Assembly (NCBI RefSeq): GCF_002159265.1
Contig: NZ_NFHG01000001.1
Coordinates: forward strand, 310,001-374,000
Origin: Flavonifractor sp. An82
GTDB taxonomy: Bacteria > Bacillota > Clostridia > Oscillospirales > Oscillospiraceae
Reading direction: 5' to 3'
DNA length: 64,000 bases
This document shows, piece by piece, positions 15,237 to 23,551 of the stretch (position 1 is its first letter; every line of letters begins with the position of its first letter). The notes below the pieces were generated by a model. It was not told the origin of the DNA. It searched no databases and saw only the letters and a program-made list of their open reading frames with translations. Position numbers and translations under genes: made by a program.

Positions 15237-17030
15237 ATGAAGCAAAAGAAGAAGAACGATATAGCCGCCCTGCTGGACTATGCGGGGAGCCGCAGGGGGC
15301 TGACCTTTCTGGGCCTGGGGCTGTCGGCAGTGTCCATGGTGCTGAGCATGGCGCCGTACATCTGCATCTGGCTGGCGGCCCGGGATCTGATCGCCGCGGC
15401 GCCGGACTGGACGGCGGCCCGGGAGGTCACCCGATACGGCTGGCTGGCCTTCGCCTTTGCGGTTGCGGGCATCGCTCTGTACTTCCTGGGCCTGATGTGT
15501 ACTCACCTGGCGGCTTTCCGCACGGCGGCCAACATCCGCAAGCAGGGCGTGGCCCATGTGATGAACGCCCCTCTGGGCTGGTTCGACGCCAACGCCTCCG
15601 GCCTCATCCGGGGACGGCTGGACGCGGCGGCGGCCGACACCGAGACCCTGCTGGCCCACAATCTGGCAGACATCGTGGGTACCATCACCCTGTTTATTGC
15701 CATGCTGGTGCTGATGTTCGTCTTTGACTGGCGGATGGGCTGCGCCTGCCTGCTGGCGGCGGTGATCTCCATCCTCACCATGTTCGCCATGATGGGGGGC
15801 AAGAACGCCCAGATCATGGCGGAGTACCAGGCGGCCCAGGACCGCATGACCAAGGCGGGCACCGAGTATGTCCGGGGCATCCCGGTGGTGAAGATCTTCC
15901 AGCAGACGGTGTATTCCTTCAAGGCGTTCCAGCAGGCCATTGAGGAGTACAGCGCCAAGGCCGAGCACTATCAGGCGGACGTGTGCCGGACGCCCCAGTC
16001 CATCAACCTGAGCGTCACCGAGGGGGCCTTCGTGTTCCTGGTTCCGGCGGCCCTGTTCCTGGCCCCGGGAGCCCTGGCCACCGGGAGCTTTGCCGGGTTC
16101 GTGACAGACTTCGCCTTTTACGCGGTGTTCTCCGCCATCATCTCCACGGCGCTGGCCCGGATCATGTTCGCCTCCTCCGGCATCATGCTGGCCGGCACCG
16201 CCCTGGGCCGCATCCGCATGGTCATGGAGGCCCCGGAGCTGAAAGCACCAGAGCGCCCCAGGGCGCCTCAGGGCAGCCGGGTAGAGTTCCGGGACGTGAG
16301 CTTCACCTACGACGGGGCAGAGACGCCCGCTCTCAGCCATGTGTCTTTTACAGTAGAGCCGGGACAGACCGTGGCCCTGGTGGGCCCCTCCGGCGGCGGC
16401 AAAACCACCGCCGCCAGCCTGATCCCCCGGTTCTGGGACGTGTCCTCCGGCGCGGTGCTTGTGGGCGGCGTGGATGTGCGGGACATGGACCCCCACGCGC
16501 TCATGGATCAGATTGCCTTTGTGTTCCAGAACAGCCGGCTGTTCAAGACCTCCATCCTGGAGAACGTCCGGGCCGCAAGGCCAGAGGCCACCCGGGAGCA
16601 GGTGCTCGCCGCCCTCATGGCCGCCCAGTGCGGAGACATTCTGGAAAAGCTGCCAAAGGGCATGGACACTGTGATCGGTACAGAGGGCACCTACCTCTCC
16701 GGCGGAGAGCAGCAGCGGGTGGCCCTGGCCAGGGCCATCTTGAAAGACGCCCCCATCGTGGTGCTGGACGAGGCCACCGCCTTTGCCGACCCGGAGAACG
16801 AGGCCCTGATTCAGAAGGCCTTTGCCCAACTGACGAAGGGCCGCACGGTCATCATGATCGCCCACCGCCTGTCCACCGTGGTGGGGGCGGACAGGATCCT
16901 CGTCATGGACCAGGGGCGCATAGTGGAACAGGGCACGCACGAGGAGTTGACTGCCGCCGGCGGGCTGTATGCCAGGATGTGGGCGGACTACAACCGGGCG
17001 GTCCAGTGGAAGATCACCAGCGAACGGTGA
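15237..17030 (+). CDS. ABC transporter permease-ATPase, first partner (YbtP/IrtA-like), module 1
   Basis: A 597-residue half transporter: six membrane helices (about residues 20-310) then an ATPase domain with Walker A VGPSGGGKTT, signature LSGGEQQRV and Walker B VVLDEATAFADPENE. The D-loop region FAD replaces the usual SALD; the first partner in each of the three pairs has this type (FAD, YAD, YTD), while the second partners have SLD or similar. This suggests a conserved asymmetric heterodimer. The export-like fold is used for iron-siderophore import by YbtPQ and IrtAB; import here is inferred from the iron-type operator and neighbours. Confidence 0.85.
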   Translation: MKQKKKNDIAALLDYAGSRRGLTFLGLGLSAVSMVLSMAPYICIWLAARDLIAAAPDWTAAREVTRYGWLAFAFAVAGIALYFLGLMCTHLAAFRTAANIRKQGVAHVMNAPLGWFDANASGLIRGRLDAAAADTETLLAHNLADIVGTITLFIAMLVLMFVFDWRMGCACLLAAVISILTMFAMMGGKNAQIMAEYQAAQDRMTKAGTEYVRGIPVVKIFQQTVYSFKAFQQAIEEYSAKAEHYQADVCRTPQSINLSVTEGAFVFLVPAALFLAPGALATGSFAGFVTDFAFYAVFSAIISTALARIMFASSGIMLAGTALGRIRMVMEAPELKAPERPRAPQGSRVEFRDVSFTYDGAETPALSHVSFTVEPGQTVALVGPSGGGKTTAASLIPRFWDVSSGAVLVGGVDVRDMDPHALMDQIAFVFQNSRLFKTSILENVRAARPEATREQVLAALMAAQCGDILEKLPKGMDTVIGTEGTYLSGGEQQRVALARAILKDAPIVVLDEATAFADPENEALIQKAFAQLTKGRTVIMIAHRLSTVVGADRILVMDQGRIVEQGTHEELTAAGGLYARMWADYNRAVQWKITSER

Positions 17031-17046
17031 GAAAGGGGGAAGGGAA

Positions 17047-18810
17047 ATGTTCAGCAAAGCGTTTCAGCGCAAATACGCCCTGACCGACCAGGGCCTGAAA
17101 AACACCAAAAGCGGCGCGTTCTGGACCGTCGTCACCAACCTGGTGGTCATGGGCGGCATGGGCATCCTTTACCTGCTGATGGGGGGCTTTATGGGCACCC
17201 TGACGGACGGCGCGCCCCTGCCGGGGGCGGCGCTGCCGGCAGTCCTGACCGTGGGGTTCGTCCTGCTGTCCTTTGTGACCCACCTGCAGCAGTACCGGGC
17301 CACCTACGGCCTGGTGTACGGTGAGGTCAAGACCACCCGCCTGCGCCTGGCGGAGCGGCTGCGGAAGTTGCCCCTGGGCTACTTCGGTAAGCGGGACCTG
17401 GCGGACTTAACTGAAACCATCATGGGGGACGTAAACCGGATGGAGCACGTGTGGAGCCATGTGCTGGGATACCTGTACGGGGCCTACATCTCCACTGCCA
17501 TCATCGCCCTGTGCCTGCTCTTCTACGACTGGCGGCTGATGATCGCCTGCCTTTGGGGTGTGCCGGTAGCCTTTGGGCTGCTGTTCGGCAGCCGGAAAAT
17601 CGCCGCCCAAAACTCCGAAGTGACAAAAAAAGCCGCCCTTCGGGTCTCAGACGGCATCCAGGAGGCGTTGGAGAATGTCCGGGAGATACGGGCTGCCAAC
17701 CAGGAGGAGCGGTATCTGGCCGGTCTTTATGAGAAGATCGACCAGCACGAAAAAGTCACCATCCGGGGCGAACTCACCACCGGATTGTTTGTCAATGCCG
17801 CCAGCGTGATCATGCGCCTGGGCGTAGCGACTACCATCCTGACGGGAGCCAGCCTGATTTTGTCCGGACAGATCGACTTCATGGTGCTGTTCCTGTTCCT
17901 GCTGGTCATCACCCGGGTGTACGCCCCCTTCGACCAGAGCCTGGCTCTTATCGCGGAAATGTTCATCTCCCAAGTATCTGCCGACCGCATCAACGAGATC
18001 TACGAAACCCCTATCGCCAAAGGGGCGGAGACCTTCCGGCCTCAGGGCCACGACATTATCTTTGACCATGTGGGATTCGCCTACGATAAGAAACAGGTGC
18101 TCCGTGACGTGAGTTTCACCGCAAAAGAGGGAGAAGTCACAGCTCTGGTGGGGCCATCCGGCTCCGGCAAAAGCACCTGTGCGCGTCTGGCCGCCCGCCT
18201 GTGGGATATTACGGCCGGCCGCATTACCGTGGGCGGCGTGGACATTTCCACGGTGGACCCGGAGGTACTTCTTACCGACTACTCCATGGTGTTCCAGGAT
18301 GTGGTTCTCTTTGACGACACGGTGATGGAGAACATCCGCCTGGGCAAGCGCGGCGCTACGGACGAGGAGGTACGCGCCGCTGCCAAGGCCGCCAACTGCG
18401 ATGAATTTGTGGAGCGGCTCCCCCAGGGTTATGACACGCCCATTGGGGAGAATGGCGCCAAACTCTCCGGCGGGGAGCGGCAGCGGATCTCCATCGCCCG
18501 GGCACTTCTAAAAGACGCACCCATCGTCCTGCTGGACGAGGCAACCGCTTCCCTGGACGTGGAAAACGAGACAAAGGTACAGGGGGCCCTTTCCCGTCTG
18601 CTTCAGGGCAAGACGGTGCTGGTCATCGCCCACAGGATGCGTACCGTGGCGGGAGCCGACCACATCGTGGTGCTGGATGACGGCCATGTGGCCCAGCAGG
18701 GCGCCCCGGCGGAGCTGATGGAGCAGGGCGGCCTCTACCGCCGCATGGTGGAGCTCCAGAGCGAGAGCGCCCAGTGGCGGCTGAACGGTGCGGAGGCAGA
18801 ACCTTTCTGA
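17047..18810 (+). CDS. ABC transporter permease-ATPase, second partner (YbtQ/IrtB-like), module 1
   Basis: A 587-residue half transporter with six N-terminal membrane helices and an ATPase with Walker A VGPSGSGKST, signature LSGGERQRI and Walker B VLLDEATASLDVENE. The ATG at 17047 is 16 bases after the partner gene and follows AGGGA. It should pair with the preceding gene product as a heterodimer in the cytoplasmic membrane. The likely cargo is a metal-metallophore complex, inferred from context only. Confidence 0.85.
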   Translation: MFSKAFQRKYALTDQGLKNTKSGAFWTVVTNLVVMGGMGILYLLMGGFMGTLTDGAPLPGAALPAVLTVGFVLLSFVTHLQQYRATYGLVYGEVKTTRLRLAERLRKLPLGYFGKRDLADLTETIMGDVNRMEHVWSHVLGYLYGAYISTAIIALCLLFYDWRLMIACLWGVPVAFGLLFGSRKIAAQNSEVTKKAALRVSDGIQEALENVREIRAANQEERYLAGLYEKIDQHEKVTIRGELTTGLFVNAASVIMRLGVATTILTGASLILSGQIDFMVLFLFLLVITRVYAPFDQSLALIAEMFISQVSADRINEIYETPIAKGAETFRPQGHDIIFDHVGFAYDKKQVLRDVSFTAKEGEVTALVGPSGSGKSTCARLAARLWDITAGRITVGGVDISTVDPEVLLTDYSMVFQDVVLFDDTVMENIRLGKRGATDEEVRAAAKAANCDEFVERLPQGYDTPIGENGAKLSGGERQRISIARALLKDAPIVLLDEATASLDVENETKVQGALSRLLQGKTVLVIAHRMRTVAGADHIVVLDDGHVAQQGAPAELMEQGGLYRRMVELQSESAQWRLNGAEAEPF

Positions 18811-18822
18811 AACCGGACGGAA

Positions 18823-18852
18823 AAGGGCACGGCTCAATCGAGCCGTGCCCTT
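18823..18852. terminator. Hairpin between convergent ABC and AraC genes
   Basis: A 13-bp stem (AAGGGCACGGCTC with its complement) with a 4-base loop. It overlaps the end of the AraC gene on the other strand and lacks a strong T-run, so it may work in both directions with moderate efficiency. Confidence 0.55.
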
Positions 18853-19793
18853 CTGCGATATTCCAGCGGTGGGCAGCCGAACTGCCTGGCAAAGACCGCC
18901 GCGAATTTGCTTTGATTTTCGTAGCCCACCTGTGCCGCGATCTCGGCCACCCGCAGTTCGGTGTCCCGCAGCAGCTCTGCCGCCCGGCGCATCCGTGCCT
19001 CCCGCAGGAAGATGGATAGATTTTCCCCGAACACGCCCCGGAAGTAGTTTTTCAGGCTGGTTTCGCTCACCTGAAACCGCTCTGCCAACTCCCGCGCCGT
19101 GTAGTTCCGGCTCAAATCGGCGCACAGGATCTCCCGGGTTTCCCTGGCAATGGCCACCTGGGAGCGGGTGAAGTAGCGGAACGACGGACTGGCCTCCACA
19201 GGCTGGCGCTTCACTTCCCAGAGCAGCCGGGCGGAGAGCAGCTTGATCAGACCCAGTTCCTGGGAATCCCGCAGCTGCCACAGTTCATCCAGCGCCGTCT
19301 GAACGGTGGGCGGAGTAGAGGCCAGATACAGGCGGCGGTGGGTGTGCAGATGCTCCATGATCTCCTCTGGGCTGACCTCACTCTCCTGAAAGAGCGGATA
19401 GGGCCGCCGGGACAGCGCATCCAGATCAAGAAACAGTTCGATCCCCTCATAGAGACTTCCGGGATAGCAATATTCCTCCTGGGCCTGCTGTGTCCCCACA
19501 GCCATATACCCCTGGGAGAGAAAGGCGAACTGGCCGTCATCCAGGGCCACCTCACAGCGGCCCTTCTGACAGAAATTCAGAAGGAGGATATTGTTTGCCT
19601 CGGCCTGCGCCAGAGGCCAGACCTGGGTATCAATCCGGTTGAAGGAGAGGATCACACCTTCCCACAGGGAGAACAGCCGCAGACTGCCGTTTTCCGATCC
19701 GCGGAGTGTCATCACGGCGGCCTTCCCGTCGGGACATACCTCCACGCCGCCGGGGAAACGTCCGGCATCAAAGAGCTGTGACAGGTTGGACAT
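18834..19793 (-). CDS. AraC family regulator, YbtA-like layout
   Basis: A 319-residue AraC-type protein. The C-terminal 100 residues hold two helix-turn-helix motifs (LAERFQVSETSLKNYFRG and IAAQVGYENQSKFAAVFARQ) and end with CPPLEYRRR. The N-terminal 215 residues probably sense a ligand. It lies between the ABC pair and the ECF operon of module 1, reading towards the former. AraC activators of this length (YbtA, PchR) sense siderophores next to ABC pairs in other bacteria, which supports but does not prove that role here. Confidence 0.85.
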   Translation of the reverse strand: MSNLSQLFDAGRFPGGVEVCPDGKAAVMTLRGSENGSLRLFSLWEGVILSFNRIDTQVWPLAQAEANNILLLNFCQKGRCEVALDDGQFAFLSQGYMAVGTQQAQEEYCYPGSLYEGIELFLDLDALSRRPYPLFQESEVSPEEIMEHLHTHRRLYLASTPPTVQTALDELWQLRDSQELGLIKLLSARLLWEVKRQPVEASPSFRYFTRSQVAIARETREILCADLSRNYTARELAERFQVSETSLKNYFRGVFGENLSIFLREARMRRAAELLRDTELRVAEIAAQVGYENQSKFAAVFARQFGCPPLEYRRRARLD

Positions 19794-19904
19794 AGGCGTT
19801 TCCTCCGTTGTGTTCTCTTGCTCTGATTGTATCGAACCGGGAGCAGGCCGTCAATGGGACAAGGAAAATCAAATGCTGTTTGGAGCCAAAACGCCGGAAT
19901 GGAG

Positions 19905-19958
19905 TTGGTGACAGGCAGAGAGATGTGCTATTCTGTCCCATGGTTAGCAATAACTAAC
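19905..19958 (+). promoter_or_regulatory. Promoter with GTTAG-N6-CTAAC operator (site e) before ECF operon 1
   Basis: A -35 TTGGTG (19905-19910), 18-base spacer and extended -10 TGCTATTCT (19926-19934) are followed by GTTAG-CAATAA-CTAAC (19943-19958), 25 bases before the start codon. As at sites a, b and c the repeat lies immediately downstream of the -10. Confidence 0.72.
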
Positions 19959-19983
19959 GATTAGAAACAGGAGGAACAGAAAC

Positions 19984-20586
19984 ATGTCTCAATCATTGGA
20001 ACAGGGAAAACGGAAACTGACAGCAAAGGACGCCATCACCGCCGGCGCACTGGGAGCGGTGTGCATCGCCATCCGCTTTGTTTTTATGCTGGTGGGCGGC
20101 GTCAGTCCCTATGTGTGGTTTGCCACCCACTTGATCGACGCCATCCTGATTGGGCCGGTGTTCATGCTGATGGTTGCCAAGGTGCGAAAGAACGGTCCCT
20201 TTCTGCTCACCAGCCTGGTCACCGGCGTGGTGCTGGTAGCCGCCACATGGATGTTCCCCATCACCGGGCTGGTGGGCGGACTTCTGTGTGAGCTGTGCCT
20301 GCGGGCCGGGCAGTTCAGGCAGAAGAGCTGGCTGGTGCTGGGCTTCTTCTGCTTCAATCTTGGATTCATCGGGGACTTCCTGCCCCTGTGGTTCACCAAA
20401 GAGAGCTATCTGGAGTATGCCGCCCAGATGATGGATGCCGGCTATATGGCCACCATGGAGGGCCTGCTGACCTGGCCGGTGTTCGGGATCATCGTGCTGA
20501 GTATCCTGGTGGGGTCCATCCTGGGCGCCCTGCTGGGCATGAAGCTCATGCGCAAGCACTTCGTCAAGGCCGGGCTGGCACAATGA
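19984..20586 (+). CDS. ECF transporter S component, Trep_Strep/MptD family (module 1)
   Basis: A 200-residue membrane protein with about six helices and the Trep_Strep (PF09605-like) pattern: LTAKDAITAGALGAV at the start, WFATHLIDAILIGPVFMLMV, and a C-terminal GALLGMKLMRKHFVKAG. S components bind the substrate and plug into an energising module. GAGGAA precedes the ATG. The genes for the T and double-A components follow with overlaps, so this is a dedicated (group I) ECF importer. Its regulation by the GTTAG-N6-CTAAC site suggests an iron-related cargo. Confidence 0.88.
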   Translation: MSQSLEQGKRKLTAKDAITAGALGAVCIAIRFVFMLVGGVSPYVWFATHLIDAILIGPVFMLMVAKVRKNGPFLLTSLVTGVVLVAATWMFPITGLVGGLLCELCLRAGQFRQKSWLVLGFFCFNLGFIGDFLPLWFTKESYLEYAAQMMDAGYMATMEGLLTWPVFGIIVLSILVGSILGALLGMKLMRKHFVKAGLAQ

Positions 20587-21275
20587 GGGCGCAGGCTGCC
20601 CGCGGTTCCTTTCTGGACCCACGGACCAAAATCCTGATTTGGCTGCTGGCCAATGTGGTGGTATTCACCTGGGCTCCGGCGGTGTTCCGCGTCGCCGTGA
20701 TGCTGGCCTACTTCGGCCTATTCCTGCTGGAGCGGAAGGGAAAGATGCTGGCGGGCCTGCTGCTTGTCTACCTGGTCATCGTGGCAGTGCAGTTCTGGCT
20801 GTTGCCGCTGCTGCCCGGCTCCCTTGCCACGGTCTTTGCCACAGTGACCTATTTCCTTCTGGTCTTTCCCTGCATTGCCGGCGGGGTTTACATCATTGCC
20901 ACCACCAGCGTCAGCCAGTTCATGGCCGCTCTGGAGCGGTTGGGGGCGCCCCGGAGCTTTTCCATCACTCTGGCGGTGACCCTCCGTTTTCTGCCGGCGC
21001 TCCGCCAGGACTTCCGGCATATCCGGGACGCTATGGCCCTGCGCCGGATCCACGGCCTGGAGGAAAAATTGGCGTGTGTCTATGTCCCCATGCTCATGGG
21101 GGCGGCCCAGACAGCGGAGGAACTCAGCGAGTCGGCCACCGCCAGGGGCATTGAGCATCCGGGGAAAATGTCCTCCTGGCGGCCCATCGGATTTCATGTT
21201 CAAGATGCGGCCGTGACTTTGCTGTTCCTGGCCCTGTGCGTGGGTGGGATCTGCTGCAAGGGGGTGCTCCCGTGA
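20583..21275 (+). CDS. ECF transporter T component (EcfT), module 1
   Basis: A 230-residue membrane protein with the EcfT pattern: FLDPRTKILIWLLANVVVF near the start, then helices, then the coupling motif region ALRRIHGLEEKLACVYVPM and SATARGIEHPGK, where the Ala-Arg-Gly helix contacts the ATPases. It links the S component to the ATPase. The ATG overlaps the S component stop (ATGA), which implies translational coupling. Confidence 0.88.
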   Translation: MRAQAARGSFLDPRTKILIWLLANVVVFTWAPAVFRVAVMLAYFGLFLLERKGKMLAGLLLVYLVIVAVQFWLLPLLPGSLATVFATVTYFLLVFPCIAGGVYIIATTSVSQFMAALERLGAPRSFSITLAVTLRFLPALRQDFRHIRDAMALRRIHGLEEKLACVYVPMLMGAAQTAEELSESATARGIEHPGKMSSWRPIGFHVQDAAVTLLFLALCVGGICCKGVLP

Positions 21276-22663
21276 TCACCTTCGACCATGTGACGTACAC
21301 CTATGAGGGGCAGACGGAGCCCAGCCTTCGGGACTGCTCTTTTACCGTAGAACCGGGAGAACTGATCCTTTTCACCGGTGAGAGCGGGTGCGGCAAGACC
21401 ACGATCATCAAGCTCATCAACGGGCTGCTCCAGCATGGAGGAGGCGGGACTTTGGAAGGCACCGTCACAGTCAACGGTCGGGATGTGGCCGGGACGCCCC
21501 TGTGGGAGCTGGCGCAAACCGTGGGCTCCGTGTTTCAGAACCCCAAGTCTCAGTTCTTCAATCTGGACACCACCGGCGAGGTGCTCTTTGGCCTGGAGAG
21601 CCGGGGGGCCTCTCGGGAGGAAATGTCCCAGGCCCTGGATTCCGCCGTTCAGGTCTGCGGCGTGGGCCCGCTCATGGATCGGAATATCTTTGCTCTGTCC
21701 GGCGGGGAGAAGCAGCGCATCGCCTGTGCCAGCGCATGGGCCATGGGACCGGAGGTGTTTGTGTTGGATGAGCCCTCCTCCAATCTGGACGGAGAAGGCA
21801 TCCGTCAACTGCGGGACATTCTGAGGCGGCTGAAAGCAGCGGGGAAAACCGTCCTGGTGGCGGAGCACCGACTGTGGTATGCCGCAGACCTGGCTGACCG
21901 GGTGTTTTATCTGCGGGAAGGGCAGCTGGAGCAGATTTACACCGGGGCGGGGTTCTTGGCTTTGACGGAAGAGAAACGGCGCTCCATGGATCTGCGGAGT
22001 TTGACGGAGGTACCGCTGCCGGAGCCGCACCCGTCATCGGAAACGGGTGGCCTGACGGTACGAGGCCTTCGGGCCTCCTACGGCGGCAGAACAGTCTGGG
22101 AGGATGTGTCCTTTACCGCACCCCGGGGACAGATCACAGCCATTACCGGTCACAACGGGGCGGGCAAGACCACTTTGGCCCGATGCCTGTGCGGTTTGAT
22201 GAAAGAGCAGGCCGGGACGATCCTGTGGGACGGAAGCCCCATGGGCCGAAAGGAACGACGGCGAAAGGCTTTCCTCATCATGCAGGATGTGAACCTCCAG
22301 CTTTTTGGGGACAGCGTGCTGGCGGAAGCGCGGCTGGGCAGTACAGCCACAGAGCAGGAGGCTCTGGCCATCCTGGAGCGGATGGATCTGGCCCAGTACG
22401 CCCAGGCGCACCCGTTGGCGCTCTCTGGTGGACAGAAGCAGCGCCTGGCTATTGTGGACGGCTGCCTCAGTGGAAAAGAGTTGCTGATCTTCGACGAACC
22501 CACCAGTGGTCTGGACTACGCCCACATGCTGGAGGTGAGCAGGCTCCTCCGGGAGCTGGCAAAACAGGGGCTGTGCGTGGTGGTCATCACCCATGACGGG
22601 GAGTTCCTGCGGGAGAGCGGCGCCCAAACGGCGGAGTGGGCGCCAAAGGAACGGCTCCAATAG
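21272..22663 (+). CDS. ECF transporter double ATPase (EcfA-EcfA fusion), module 1
   Basis: A 463-residue protein with two complete ATPase domains. Domain 1 has Walker A TGESGCGKTT, signature LSGGEKQRI and Walker B VFVLDEPSS; domain 2 has TGHNGAGKTT, LSGGQKQRL and LLIFDEPTS. It therefore replaces separate EcfA1 and EcfA2 subunits. The start is GTG at 21272, overlapping the EcfT stop (GTGA) behind AAGGGGG. It powers uptake by the S and T components encoded upstream. Confidence 0.88.
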   Translation: MITFDHVTYTYEGQTEPSLRDCSFTVEPGELILFTGESGCGKTTIIKLINGLLQHGGGGTLEGTVTVNGRDVAGTPLWELAQTVGSVFQNPKSQFFNLDTTGEVLFGLESRGASREEMSQALDSAVQVCGVGPLMDRNIFALSGGEKQRIACASAWAMGPEVFVLDEPSSNLDGEGIRQLRDILRRLKAAGKTVLVAEHRLWYAADLADRVFYLREGQLEQIYTGAGFLALTEEKRRSMDLRSLTEVPLPEPHPSSETGGLTVRGLRASYGGRTVWEDVSFTAPRGQITAITGHNGAGKTTLARCLCGLMKEQAGTILWDGSPMGRKERRRKAFLIMQDVNLQLFGDSVLAEARLGSTATEQEALAILERMDLAQYAQAHPLALSGGQKQRLAIVDGCLSGKELLIFDEPTSGLDYAHMLEVSRLLRELAKQGLCVVVITHDGEFLRESGAQTAEWAPKERLQ

Positions 22664-22694
22664 TATTTGCAATACAACGGAAGGAGGCTCACGC

Positions 22695-23063
22695 ATGGCA
22701 TTGCACGCATCCGGCGAGGACTATCTGGAGGCCATCCTTGTTCTCCATAAGAAGATGGGCATGGTGCGCTCCGTGGATGTGGCCCGGCACATGGAGGTCA
22801 CAAAGCCCAGCGTGTGCCATGCGGTGGCGACCCTGCGGGAAGGGGGCTTCCTGACAATGGACAGCGACTATTTCCTGCACCTGACCGATGTGGGGCGGGA
22901 AGTGGCAGAGCAGATCTATGAAAAGCACCGCTTCTTTACCGACCGGCTGATTGAAGCCGGCGTAGACCCGGAAGCGGCGGAACGGGACGCTTGCCGGATG
23001 GAGCACGTCATCAGCGATGAGAGTTTTCAGCGCCTCAAAGCGGTGTCTGAGCAAAAATCTTGA
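22695..23063 (+). CDS. Compact DtxR/MntR-family metal-dependent repressor (module 1)
   Basis: A 122-residue protein: winged helix-turn-helix (residues 1-62, with VARHMEVTKPSVCHAVATLR) plus the dimerisation/metal domain, with no SH3 domain. Metal ligands align with MntR as Asp9, Glu12, His78, Glu103 and His104, but the MntR Glu99 position is Cys100, as in iron-sensing DtxR (Cys102). That favours Fe2+ as co-repressor, by inference. AAGGAGG precedes the ATG. It is likely to bind the GTTAG-N6-CTAAC sites. Two near-identical paralogues end modules 2 and 3. Confidence 0.88.
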   Translation: MALHASGEDYLEAILVLHKKMGMVRSVDVARHMEVTKPSVCHAVATLREGGFLTMDSDYFLHLTDVGREVAEQIYEKHRFFTDRLIEAGVDPEAAERDACRMEHVISDESFQRLKAVSEQKS

Positions 23064-23074
23064 GCACAGCAAAG

Positions 23075-23107
23075 GAGAGGGGCCGTGCTTGCGGCCTCTC
23101 TCTTTTT
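23075..23107 (+). terminator. Intercistronic terminator-like hairpin, dtxR to wHTH, module 1
   Basis: A stem of GAGAGGGGCCG against CGGCCTCTCTC with a 5-base loop and a TTTTT tail lies between the DtxR gene and the winged-helix gene. The same element, nearly base for base, is present at 41301-41333. Confidence 0.7.
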
Positions 23108-23131
23108 GCGTAAAAGGGGGATAAGCATCCG

Positions 23132-23551
23132 ATGGAAGAAATTATCGTTATCCGAGTCGCTGACCCAGACGGCAGCGTGTTCAAGGCCGTCATGGACGCC
23201 CTTCAGGAGAAAAAGGCAGAGGTCATCGACATCGCTGCTCCTGCTCCCTCTGTGCTGTTCCTCGGCGAATTGGAAATCCGCCCCGCTTACCGGCAAGCCC
23301 TTCTGGCGGGAAAGGAAATCCGCCTCAACCACGGGGAATATGCCATGCTCTACTGTATGGCTAAGACACCTGGCTGCGTCTACACCAGAGAACAACTTTA
23401 TGCGGCGGCCTGGGACGAGATATATCCCTATGGGACAAATACCGTGGAAAACACTATCTTCCGGCTACGACAGAAAATAGAGGCAGATCCAAAACATCCG
23501 GTTTACATCAAAACCGTCTTTCGGAGTGGATATAAGTTAAATAAATTATAG
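23132..23551 (+). CDS. Receiverless OmpR/PhoB-type winged-helix protein (module 1)
   Basis: A 139-residue protein. Residues about 50-139 form a trans_reg_C winged helix (LNHGEYAMLYCMA, VYTREQLYAAAWDE, TVENTIFRLRQKIE, IKTVFRSGYKL), as in OmpR-type response regulators. The N-terminal 45 residues (EEIIVIRVADPDGSVFKAVM) are too short for a receiver and form a small alpha/beta segment I do not recognise. It always follows the DtxR gene in this window, so they probably act together. It ends by overlapping the convergent ABC gene by 6 bases. Confidence 0.8.
   Translation: MEEIIVIRVADPDGSVFKAVMDALQEKKAEVIDIAAPAPSVLFLGELEIRPAYRQALLAGKEIRLNHGEYAMLYCMAKTPGCVYTREQLYAAAWDEIYPYGTNTVENTIFRLRQKIEADPKHPVYIKTVFRSGYKLNKL

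Noticed and set aside
15219-17057. Minus-strand 612-codon open frame opposite the first ABC gene
   Set aside because: His/Gln/Gly-rich shadow with no motif; the plus strand encodes a full transporter.
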